A stretch of DNA of 64,000 nucleotides from Immersiella caudata (lineage: Eukaryota > Ascomycota > Sordariomycetes > Sordariales > Lasiosphaeriaceae). The notes below the pieces were generated by a model, which saw only the letters and a list, made by a program, of their open reading frames with translations, was not told where the DNA came from and searched no databases. Where the stretch lies: NCBI GenBank assembly GCA_030512335.1, contig JAULSU010000007.1, forward strand, positions 2,542,001 to 2,606,000, in the 5' to 3' direction. The position numbers and the translations under genes are program-made. This document shows, one piece after another, positions 1 to 9,354 of this stretch (its first letter is position 1; every line of letters starts with the position of its first letter).

Positions 1-142
1 TTTGATCCACCGAGTTTTCGCCGCCATGGGGCCCGAACTGTTTGAGGCACATCAGTGTGACGACTCTTCCGTCAGGAGTTGTCCATATCCATTCGTATGC
101 CCCGCCCGGGTTGTCGTTGGTGACATCGCTGAAGAACTGATA
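1..142 (-). CDS. possible partial exon at the window edge
   Basis: On the minus strand one frame runs open from about position 142 to the window edge. It has fungal-like codon use (many C- or G-ending codons) and includes the peptide GGAYEWIWTTPDGRVV. The frame meets a stop just upstream, directly before a CAG that could be a splice acceptor, so this may be the start of an internal exon of a gene lying mostly outside the window. I do not recognise the family. The call rests on codon quality and peptide composition only. Confidence 0.25.
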
Positions 143-2465
143 TCGTCAGATGCTCCGAAAAACACCTGCTACAGGGGGCTGGATGCAAACTTGGCTCCGA
201 TCTCCAGCAAACCTTTCAATAACCCTGGCATGTCGACCAAAACACCTTGAATTAGAATCTTGTTCGGATGGATACGGCAATCGGGGAACGGCACCTACAG
301 AATTGTCCTGTATTTGGCATCTGGCCTTCCATCTTGTTGCATCTCTGCTAAGGTTTGCTCGCGATCAAGCATCCTGGCAGCGGGAAAGTCAGCAACTGAG
401 ATTGAAGACGGCCGCCTATCGGGAAAATTATCCAACAATAAGGCCAAAGGGGAACCGCACGTGTGTGCCTTGCTCATATCAATGGAAATGATGCCCCGAG
501 GTAAAATGCATACCCCGCTCCGAGGTCATGTCGTGCGACAGGAAGGGCGGACTCGGGACCGACTCGGCCCCCAATTCCCGATGAGACGTAGGCAGGTGGG
601 CAAACGCGATGCTCGGATGGGACAACCCAGAGCTACGCGGATGAGTGATCAAGAGGGCAACAGAAACCTATCTTCAAATTGTTGCTGCGTGCCAGGCTTC
701 TGCTGTGACGGCACAGGCAAACTTGTGCGTATTCGCCGGAGGGCCTTGCAAGACCGCAAGAACAGGGCTGACATTTGAACAGTGTCGGACAGATCACGAA
801 GCTGGTTTTGTTTTTCCACCGGATACGGTTTTTTTGAGCCAATAAAAACACTAGAATGGCCTTTCGTTCCCGTTGGCCTTATCGCTGCCATCTTCCAGGT
901 TGCAGGTGAGTGGCTTCGGGCGCTCGCGTCGCCTTAGTGGCACGGCCCACTCTGTTCTGGCGACTGGCACAGGCTGATGAAAAGAACTAGATCGATGGGA
1001 GACAACTTCGCGGCCGGCAGCAGAATTTTTAGGTAAGTTACCTCTTCCCCAGCTAGTTGGGCAGGTGTAGCAATAGCTAACAGCACGACTATTTTAGGAC
1101 AACTTATTTGGCCCGTTTCGATGCATATCGCAGTGTTTCTGATCATGTGGATGTTTGGAAAGGACATTTGGCAGGCATCCAAGGAGTTTGTCGATGGCAC
1201 TGCTCGGTCAGTTCGGAAGTGGATGGCGGATAAGATACTCAGGAAAGAAGCTGGGAGTCGAGACGAAAAAAAAAGTTGTCATTGGGATGGCGTGAGGCCA
1301 ATAAACCGATATAGAACCCTCCTGTGAGCCCTTCTGGTGTCTCGGTTACACCGCCACGAGGGAGCGGCGTTGGCGACGTGGCCCAGCGACGCAGGTACAG
1401 GGCCCTGGTTTAAAAAAAAAAAAAAAAAAAAAAACTCCAAAAACCTCTCAGTCAGTAATAGAAGGCCGTGGCCCAGTTTGACGACGCAGGTCCGGGGCGA
1501 TGGATTCGGTTTCGGAGTCGGCCCCACCCCCGAGCGATCGGCGGCCAGGGCCCCGGAAGCACATCAGTCCACGGCATAATTCTTCGCGCATCAAGAAACA
1601 AACTCCACCAAAAAATAAGATGGCAGGAGAAACAGGCGATCACCATCTGAAGATCTCGTCCACTCAAGCTTTGCGATGCACGCTGATGCACATTTTGTGC
1701 GCTCGATGCCACCCCGAATGCAACATGATACACGTTTGGCCGATGGTGAGACAAGGGGAGGGCGGCCAGCTGCAGGGGCCGCGACAATCGACAAAACGGG
1801 GATGGGAGCGATGCCCACCAATTGCGGGAGGCTCCGCAGGCCGCTGTGCCGTTCGCCGGCTAAAAGGGGACGATCCCCCACCAAGTTTCTGGATCGTCTG
1901 AAACGGCGCGGTCACGTTCTTGGCGAGAACGACATGTCGTGTGGCTGACTGGGCGGCTCCCCGTGCACACGGCAGGGCCCTGCAACTACTGCTGTCTTGG
2001 CGCTGTCAGTCAACGTCCCTGGTCACTCACCCGCGCTGCTGCCCGTCAGTTTTAACCCCTTTCGGAGTTGGAAACACGGAGGAACATGTTGCTGAAGAAA
2101 AGGAAAAAAAAAATCAAAGGCAACTAGAAACTGGCTGAAAGCGACTCATCACCCACCCAAAACTCGACACCCCCTTGCACCCCCGGGCCTCGAAGATGGG
2201 CTCGGGACTTGAAGGCAGGACCTGCATGGCGCAGCGTCGTGTTGGTAGCTTTTCGTTGCATACATATACCGACGACCCTCCCTTGACAATATGTCCCCGC
2301 CCCCATCCTGCCTTTCACCTTTGCGGCACTCGTTTTTTTTTTTTTTTTCACGCGCCTCTCTTTGCGGTTTCGACAATCACATAGCGGCTGGTTCCGTCTT
2401 TCGCTTCTATTCACTCCTTTTTCGTTCATCAGGCTAGTCCTTTTTCACCCAGCCCCTTTTCCAAA
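143..2465. other. no convincing gene; upstream region of the secreted-protein gene
   Basis: Short open frames occur on both strands, but none shows a recognisable motif, a consistent splice pattern or coding-like composition. A 23-nt A run lies at 1412-1434. The last 150 bases before 2466 are pyrimidine-rich with a 16-nt T run, typical of strong fungal promoters and 5' leaders. Confidence 0.5.
1412..1434. repeat. 23-nt A homopolymer
   Basis: An uninterrupted run of 23 A residues in intergenic DNA. Two other homopolymers of the same length but different bases are found at 34961-34983 (C) and 52937-52959 (G). Confidence 0.95.
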
Positions 2466-3089
2466 ATGCAGCTCTCCAAGCTCTTCTTCCTCGCGACTCT
2501 GCTCGCCACAACCACCACCGCCCTCCCACAGCGCGGCGGAGGCGATCGTGAAGCTCAAGGCCGAGGCCGAGGCAAAGGCCGTCCCGGCAACCGCCCTGAA
2601 ATCCGCCCTCCCCAAAATCCAGACCAGGCACCACCTCCTCCCCCCGGCGCTGCTCCCCCTCCACCCCCCAACGGAGGCGGCAACAATAACGGCGGCGGTG
2701 GTAACAACTTCGCCGGCGGCCCCGGCGACGCCTCCCAAGTCAACACGGCCGTCATCCCCAACGACTTCGGCATCCAGGCCGGCTCCGGCGTCGGCGCAAA
2801 CAACGTCCCCATCCCCGCCGACTGCCCCCCTTCCCCGTCAGACCCACGCTTCCTCGGCGGGCTCGCCGCTCTCCTGACGCAGGGTTTCTTCCCCGACCCG
2901 AGCGTACCGGCGCCGTTGGATCTCGCGGCGTTCAATAACGCTGCGGATCAGTCGCAGAATACGGTTCGGCAGAGGGCCACGGCTATGGTGCAAGTTATGC
3001 AAAGCATTAGCGGGACGAAGGGGGTGGGATGCCCGGGGGCGAGCTTTCCGGTTGTGATTGCGCAGCAGCAGACGGGGGTTGTTGCTTGA
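2466..3089 (+). CDS. small secreted Pro/Gly-rich protein
   Basis: Encodes 207 residues without an obvious intron. Residues 1-20 form a classic signal peptide (MQLSKLFFLATLLATTTTAL), so export is expected. Residues about 24-85 are low complexity: RG-rich, then Pro-rich, then Gly/Asn-rich. The C-terminal half is more ordered and has only two cysteines, one in ADCPPSPSD and one in GVGCPGASF, which could form a disulfide. That pattern resembles a widespread family of short secreted fungal proteins of unknown function, often auto-annotated from low-complexity similarity. A wall-associated or effector-like role is possible but unproven. The start is the first ATG after a pyrimidine-rich leader. Confidence 0.8.
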   Translation: MQLSKLFFLATLLATTTTALPQRGGGDREAQGRGRGKGRPGNRPEIRPPQNPDQAPPPPPGAAPPPPPNGGGNNNGGGGNNFAGGPGDASQVNTAVIPNDFGIQAGSGVGANNVPIPADCPPSPSDPRFLGGLAALLTQGFFPDPSVPAPLDLAAFNNAADQSQNTVRQRATAMVQVMQSISGTKGVGCPGASFPVVIAQQQTGVVA

Positions 3090-3983
3090 GTGTGATACCT
3101 CGGGGAGTGAGAGGGGTTGTTTGTTCTTGGTATATTCTAGGGATTGGTTGGGCTTGGTTCGGGTTGGTCGGAAAGGTTGGATGGGATACAGGTTGGGTGG
3201 GTTCATGGGGTTCATGGGATACGGGTTGAATGGGTGGGGGTACATGAACTGTTTGGGCTATTGGATATATGCTTGGGGTACAGGGGTTAGAGGGGGCCAC
3301 TTCCGCTGGACGTACATGGGTTGGAAGGGCGTTTGGCTTTGTTTAGGGCTTTAGCGTGCATGCGAGTTGCTCTTCAGGATCATAGCATTGGGGTTGAGGT
3401 AACAAAATCTGAGTTCTTTGATGCAGCAGTTTTGTCCCTTTGGTCTTCATTGTTCCAGTATTCTCTGGTTTGTGGTAGGCCGGACTAGAAGCAAGGTTGG
3501 AAGCCTTGTTCAGGCAACGCTGACGTTCAGCGTTGATGTGGGGAGCGGTCGTGGTTGCGTCCCGGATCCAGCCCTTGATGCGGCTGGCTAAGACAGGATT
3601 CTTGGGCGCCTGCCGTGCTTGTTGAAAGAGAAAAAAAAAAAAAAAAGAGACATGAAAATACCATGACATTGGAGCGTCGTGGTTATTATCGAAAAAAGGC
3701 TCACCACAATAACCGCTCCTTTGTGATCGGCCTGTGTGTCAATGTGAGTGGCGCGTGTTTGACGTATCGGGTCGTCCCTTTCCTTTGACCGTCACTTCCA
3801 ATTCACTTCAACTGCTTCCTCGCACGGGCTACTTCCGACTCGACTCTTCCCTCAACCTGCACCTCCAGCGAACTGGCAAACTCCATCTCTTCCAGTGCCG
3901 AATATCAGGCAGCAAACTGAAAACTCAGATCTTTTCCCCGAATATCCTCAGGATTTTGGTGAGAGCATTTCGCTTCTGACGCC
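3090..3983. other. no gene seen
   Basis: The first part is G/T-rich with degenerate repeats of ATGGG/TTGGG type, probably the 3' flank of the secreted-protein gene. A run of about 14 A residues lies near 3635. No coding frame is supported. Confidence 0.5.
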
Positions 3984-4133
3984 ATGAAACGCGACTTCGC
4001 TGGCTTCACCCACGCCGCCAACCCCACCCGCAGGTCCACTGCGATAGCGACAACGACAAACCACGGGGGGCTCCTGTCTCTACCGAACGAGATCCTGTAC
4101 ATCATCTTTGTCTTTGTGGTCAGCGACGGCTGA
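3984..4133 (+). pseudogene. F-box N-terminal fragment
   Basis: A 49-codon frame from ATG to TGA ends with LLSLPNEILYIIFVFV, a good match to the first helix of an F-box (LP.E.L..I). F-box proteins normally run for hundreds of residues after this motif. Here the frame stops just after it, and nothing recognisable follows in the next 500 bases. I read it as a truncated relic, although a first exon of a gene with a missed intron cannot be excluded. If expressed it would lack any substrate-binding part. Confidence 0.45.
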
Positions 4134-4644
4134 GACCGCCGAACCCGGAAGTTTCATCCTTCGAGCCTGAGATTTGTTTGCCGTACGCCATTAGATCGTG
4201 AGATTTGCTGGAGTGAGACTTTTGCAGTGAGGGCCATTCAGGGGTAAATTCCACATTGTGCGATTGGAAGACGGAGGCGTTGCACGCAGCCAAAAGGCAT
4301 ATCGGATAACAGTCATCTCTCGACGATTGCAAATAAAACCTACCCATGCGAACAAATCACCTCTTTTCCAACGCCTTCGTCACTATTGGCTGTGACGTAC
4401 CGGCTGTCAGCTAAGAGTCGGGATCGTATGCATGACAACGCCGAGCCACTGGTTCCGATCCTTTGGTCAACCTCACGTGGCATAAGCAACACGCACATTT
4501 ATTACATCGTCGGCAATACGCATCCTTGAAATCTGTCCTCCAGAATGACTTCATCGGTTTAACCCCACCTAGACCCCAAATCTTGGTTCTAGCTACAGCA
4601 AACTTCAACAAACCGAATCAACAAAAAGGATCACGAGCTCCAAA
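4134..4644. other. no gene seen
   Basis: Intergenic; holds the promoter and 5' leader of the DUF4267-like gene at 4645. No motif or splice pattern supports coding. Confidence 0.5.
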
Positions 4645-5139
4645 ATGCCTTTCTCAGCCTACCACCTCCCCGCCCTCTTCATCGCAACAACCCAAACGCT
4701 GGGTGGCATCTGGCCCATCTTCTTCAACACCTCCTCGGCCATGATCGAATTCGGTCTCCCACCGCGCATCGCATACTCGCCCGAGGGACAAACGGCTTTT
4801 GTCGTCGGAGCAGCTAGGACATCAGTGATTGGCTTGATCATGTGGATGCTGTATCTTCGGGGGAAGTACAAAGAGCTGGATGGGGTTTTGGTGGTGCTGG
4901 GGACTGTATTGGGGGCGGTGGATTATTGGGTTTGTGCGAACGAGGGGCTGGGGAGCTGGGGGGCCTTTAGGTTGTTGTCGGGGGTGGTTATTGCGGGATG
5001 GGGGTCGTGTAGGTCTCCCCCTTCCGCCCACATGGCTCCTGATCGGGTTATTCATGGCTTTGTTGGATGCCTTGAGCGTTGCGTCAGCGCGCCCGGGACA
5101 TTGCTTTGCCTGGAAAACGCCTTTTTGAAAAATAACTGA
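4645..5139 (+). CDS. small integral membrane protein, DUF4267-like
   Basis: Encodes 164 residues. Four hydrophobic stretches are visible at about 6-27, 52-72, 77-94 and 102-120, the layout of the DUF4267 family of small fungal and bacterial membrane proteins of unknown function. Family members are usually about 125-140 residues. The last 45 residues here (after VVIAGWG) look unlike the rest and may be read-through past a lost stop or an unrecognised splice. No catalytic residues are evident. The start ATG follows an A-rich context (CAAAATG) common in fungi. Confidence 0.6.
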   Translation: MPFSAYHLPALFIATTQTLGGIWPIFFNTSSAMIEFGLPPRIAYSPEGQTAFVVGAARTSVIGLIMWMLYLRGKYKELDGVLVVLGTVLGAVDYWVCANEGLGSWGAFRLLSGVVIAGWGSCRSPPSAHMAPDRVIHGFVGCLERCVSAPGTLLCLENAFLKNN

Positions 5140-5598
5140 CGGGTAGATACTATCTCTTAGTAGGGTTGACTTCGGGGTGGTGAGTGAGGGCGCCACAGGA
5201 ACTGGGAGATGGTTCTGGCGCAGGAGATGAGAGAGCAGGAGGAGTAGGCGGAGTTTTCTGCCCAAGGATGTTTGGCTATCTGAGATGACTGAGATGGAGG
5301 TTCGTCTGTATCGAGAGAACCTTCAGGACCGTTTCTGACTTCCAGAAAGGTCAACTAGGGCTGGAGGCTCATCTGTATCGACTGGGCCTCAAAGTCCAGT
5401 TTCTGACTCCCAGGAGGACTATCTAGGGCTGCTTGTGGGGTGAGAAATCGGGTTACTCGGTCGTACTCAAGACCAGGGGGCGAGAGGGAGGTTGCTGCTT
5501 TGCGGAGACTTTGTGCAGATCGTCAACCAGATGGACTTCAAAGCTCAACTCGCAGATTCAGTCCATGAACCCCAAAGTAGGTCCCGCCATGTACCTCT
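5140..5598. other. no gene seen
   Basis: Intergenic between two convergent genes. An imperfect direct repeat occurs around 5300-5420 (motif TCTGACTTCCAG... / TCTGACTCCCAG... with shared GGAGG and TCATCTGTATCG blocks). No coding frame is supported. Confidence 0.5.
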
Positions 5599-6435
5599 TC
5601 AAAGGCGGTAGACAGTCCAGCTGATGTCCAGGGAAAACTCGACGACCTTCTTTTTATTGGTGTAGTCGTACTCCTTGCCATCGTCCTCCTCATCGTCGTT
5701 GTTCTCGCCAAACTTCTGATCGTTCTTGTCGTCGTTGTTGGCATCGTCATTCTCGTCATTTTCGTCATTGTCGTTATTAACGTTCTCAGCCAGCTGCTCG
5801 CCGTTGTCCTCATCGTCCCCATCCTCATCGTACTCCTCGCTGCTGTACTCAGCAGGGTCGTACAGATCGATATCATCGTCGTCGTACTCCTCCTCGTCGT
5901 CCTCGGCAACTTCATCCTCATCATTGTCATCATCATCGTCTTCATCCTCGTCGTCCCCCTCATCACGATAAATATCACCATCGCCCAAAAGGGAACCCTC
6001 CTCCTCAACACCCGTCTCCTTCACCCCCTCCAAATTCTCATCCTCCTCCTCCTCCCCCTCCCCCTCCCCCTCAAACAACTGAGCAATTCCAAAACCGCTC
6101 ACGCTCTCCTCATACCATTCCTCCAACTCATACTCCAACAACTTCATCACCTCTTTATCCCAGCGAATCCTCGCCTTCTCAATCTTGGTCACCTTGTCCG
6201 CCACCTCGACGTTGACCGTCAGCGAAATGATCGGCTCCATGCTGTCCGCATACTTGAGCTCCTCCCCAAAGACAAAGTACTTGTCCTGGTACTGCTCGCA
6301 GATGTCGTACATTGCGCCGAGGCGCTGCTGGAGCAGCGGGATGATCTTGGCGTAGTGACGCCCGTTTTGGGAGGCGAGGGCGAGTGCCTCGGGCGAGGGG
6401 GAGGGGACGCGGGAGGAGAAGGTGTGGGTGGACAT
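5599..6435 (-). CDS. hypothetical protein with long acidic C-terminal half
   Basis: Encodes 278 residues from an ATG at 6435. Residues about 20-125 are a normally composed, probably helical region, including a segment resembling a short coiled coil (TKIEKARIRWDKEVMKLLEY). From about 125 to 262 the chain is dominated by Asp and Glu with Asn, in runs such as EDDDDDNDEDEVAEDDEEEY. It ends with a short basic and hydrophobic tail. Long acidic tails are common in histone chaperones and nucleolar proteins, but no chaperone fold is recognised here, so nuclear or histone binding is only a guess. GAT/GAC/GAA repeats make the opposite strand look open too; that strand is a shadow. Confidence 0.6.
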   Translation of the reverse strand: MSTHTFSSRVPSPSPEALALASQNGRHYAKIIPLLQQRLGAMYDICEQYQDKYFVFGEELKYADSMEPIISLTVNVEVADKVTKIEKARIRWDKEVMKLLEYELEEWYEESVSGFGIAQLFEGEGEGEEEEDENLEGVKETGVEEEGSLLGDGDIYRDEGDDEDEDDDDDNDEDEVAEDDEEEYDDDDIDLYDPAEYSSEEYDEDGDDEDNGEQLAENVNNDNDENDENDDANNDDKNDQKFGENNDDEEDDGKEYDYTNKKKVVEFSLDISWTVYRL

Positions 6436-7535
6436 TTTTTGCGGTGGCGGCAGGGGTTGCGAGAGGTGAAATTTTGTGAAGCTGGGGAAGGAGGGTTAGC
6501 TTGGTGAAACTTGAGAGGCAGGTGATAGCTGACAAACAGGCGAGGCTGACCTTTGTGGGGGCTTGCTTCGTTCAAAACGCCCAGCGTCTGGGTTGCTGGT
6601 GTTGTAGGAGGAAGGAAAAAAGAGGTTGCGAGGCGAGGGGCGGTTTTGCTGGTAGAAGTTGCTGCGGCGGGATGCGTGTAAGCTGCGTTGCGTCTAACCC
6701 ACGCTGCGAATAGGCCCCGTTCGAATATGTGGGTAGACCCCGTTCGTGGTAAGGAGAAATCTGTGCAGAGACGTGAATATGGCACTTTAATAGAACTGTC
6801 CAGCGAGATTGAAAAACCTTGATGAACCAGCTGGATAGTCGTTGATTTCCTTCCATCTCATCGACGTGCCGCATGACCAGATAACCCTTATGGCAAAACC
6901 ATGGTCTTATTGCAAAACCATGGCCGTGAGCCTTGTACTGACGACGGGGCGTCATCTAAACAATGGAAACAACTCCTGACGCATCAAGTTTGATTCACCG
7001 GCTTTTGTGCTCCCCTTGCAGCCTTGGTTTCGACTTGACACGAACTCGCATTGTCAGCGTGGTGATATGTGGAAAGTGACGTAAAGCCGAGTTCACGCCA
7101 AACACGTCAAACGTAAGTAATTTTCTTCATCAAAGGTTTCCAGCACGTAAACTGGAGATAACACGATGCCTTAGGCAACTGTTTGGCAGGCGAATAGCGT
7201 AATAGACGTTGACATTGGTGATCAAGTTGAAGACAAAACGCGTGAAAGTAGGTAGAGCCGTATACGGGCTTTCCCCAAACCATAGCTGTGAGACTGCTTC
7301 ACGTTGCTGATTGTTGGTTAGAGTGGAAGTTTGGTGATGTTGTTTGCCCAGTCTTCCAGGCACCAACGGATCAACTGGCGGACCGACAAAAAGCTGGAGG
7401 GTAAGGCTGCGTCGTCCCCCTCACTTCAGCTGCGACCTTTGGTTCGCCGACCTCACGTCCACCATCTCAACAGTCGTTGACTGCTTGCGCAACCGCGCGA
7501 TTCAGTTTATTGTTCAATTTCCATCGACCAGGGAA
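6436..7535. other. no gene seen
   Basis: Upstream of the acidic-protein gene on one side and of the HeLo-like gene on the other, so it likely holds both promoters. A short direct repeat of a CAAAACCATGG-type block lies near 6893-6925. No coding frame is supported. Confidence 0.45.
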
Positions 7536-8307
7536 ATGGCAGACCCGATAAGCATCGTGGGAACGGCGGGCGCGGTGCTGGGCATTATTGACGTTCTTGC
7601 CAAGACCATTCGCTTGCTCCAAGATCTCCGAGCTCAGTGGAAAATCAGGGATGCCGTCGTCATCACATTTGGGATTCAGCTCACAGCCCTCAACATGGCC
7701 TTGAAACAAATCAGAGAGTGGACAGATGCCAACTCTGATAACCCGCACTGCCAGTTGGCCATCGACTTGGACCGCTGTCTTTCCCACTGCGAGTTGCTCG
7801 TCGGTATCATCAGCACCGAAGTTGACAACTTGAAGGCAACTGAGGGCGAACAGTCTGTTGGAAACAAGATTACGCTTTTGTTTAGGACCCAAGGAATGGC
7901 AGAGGTGCAAAAGATGATTGACCACGTAACAAACGCATTGGGTCTTTTGTTAACGGCGTGCAACAGGTGGGGCTACCACTGTGTCTGCTTGACACAGCGG
8001 GCTTACTGGCTCTCTTTGCAGCGCAACGCTTCTGGAACAGCGCTCCTTCATCGAGAAATCTGGTGTCCGGCGGGAGCTGAAAAAGGTTGAAAGGGACACC
8101 CAGTCACTGCTCGTCCACCGGGATGTTGACTCTCTGCGGAGCCTCTTTACCGGCACCGTCGCCTCTTCAAAGCGATCACTCATCTTTGACTTTGACAAGG
8201 AGCTTCTACCAAGTGGTCAAACTGCGCTCACTTATGCCGTGGGCCCCTGGAGCCAAAAGATTGAAGAGGAGACGGCAATACTGTCGATACCGAGAGCTAC
8301 TACATAA
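7536..8307 (+). CDS. N-terminal STAND-associated helical domain protein (HeLo-like/fungal N-domain), stand-alone or truncated
   Basis: Two exons, 7536-7966 and 8022-8307, joined by a 55-nt GT-AG intron, give 238 residues. The start MADPISIVGTAGAVLGIIDV is the signature of the helical N-terminal domain found on many fungal STAND and ankyrin proteins. The frame stays open across the splice and continues with the usual downstream segment (LEQRSFIEKSGVRRELKKV, then SLRSLFTGTVASSKRSLIF). In full-length relatives this domain precedes a NACHT or ankyrin region; here the frame stops after about 238 residues and no such region follows. Either it is a stand-alone effector-type domain or a gene that lost its 3' part. 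A complete NB-ARC-TPR receptor begins about 1 kb downstream on the same strand. Confidence 0.65.
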
Positions 8308-9354
8308 CCTTCCTCCTTGAACACGTCGAAACAGAGTATGCCATTTCGACGCCGTCCCTGTTTCCCACCACTCCGCTGTTATGAGCTGCCAGAAGCGGAG
8401 GGCGCCAGGGGCCAGACGGCAAGGTTCTGGGCCGCTATTACAGCCAGTACACGACCCTAAAATCGACATCATGAATTTCCCTTTCCTTCTTCGGAACTGA
8501 GCGGTTGCCGCCTTGGCCTGAGCCAGGCTGAGCCAGACTGAGCGAGGGTCACAGTTCTGGGCTGCCTCGGCTATAGTTGCCACGGGTCTAAAATGGCGGT
8601 GGAGTTACGAGGACCTAATTAGTTTTAGGACCTCTACCATCACCACCTAGCTGCGCCCTCCTTCACTCCAACTAAAGGAGAAGAAAAAACTTGTAATGTT
8701 AACAGGTTGATAAATTATGTATATTATATTCGGATTCCAAAGTGTTGCTCTCCACCTTTTAGAAAGAAAGAGGTTCAGGGGGCCCTGGGCTTCCGGTCAG
8801 CGGAGCTGACTGGATGCCTGGCACTGCCTGAACACCAGTCAGCCTCAGCCATGGTGTTGACGAAGCTGAATTCTACGGAGTGGTCGATAAAGAAGGAGGC
8901 TCTGGCTGAAAGCCAGAACCTCAACAAGCAATACAATCAAGCCATCACAACCCACATCATTTCCACCCATTCCAAGGTGCAGTGTTTCTGACAGGTATGC
9001 CGATCGCAATGTTGCATTGTGGGGTGGTTGTATTGTTGGGTCGCGACTTCTACATGATTGGTGGCCCTGAAACCACCATTGGCTCTCATCAACGTTGCCC
9101 TACCTCGAGGTGTGTCGCACTCATTCATGTGATAGGTTTTACAATAGTTCGTCTTTTCTACCCCGCACGAGACGCCAGGCAGCAGAGAACCGTGTATAAT
9201 GCCTCGCAACGCTTTCAACTCGACGATGTCTTCTGATGAGGCAACCGCTTCAAATCGAATGTCCTATCCTTAACGTGTCGCGACGCCCTACCTTCGACCA
9301 GCTACTCTACGGTTAACCTTCCGACTACTAACAGTCACGACAACTCTCTATATA
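8308..9354. other. no gene seen; promoter region of the NLR gene
   Basis: No coding frame is supported. A 9-bp inverted repeat (GCTGACTGG ... CCAGTCAGC) lies near 8806-8840, flanked by a weaker outer pair (GAGGTTC ... GAACCTC); it could form a hairpin, but no function is evident. Confidence 0.4.

Noticed and set aside
260..778. 172-residue frame near the window start
   Set aside because: Mixed composition, no motif, no introns and overlapping alternatives in other frames.
5538..6011. Met/Thr-rich and Ser-rich frames over the acidic tract
   Set aside because: They arise from GAC/GAT/GAA repeats read in other frames; the ATG-started acidic frame has an ordered N-terminal half.
8806..8840. Hairpin as a terminator
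   Set aside because: Intrinsic hairpin terminators are bacterial; this is a short palindrome in fungal intergenic DNA.
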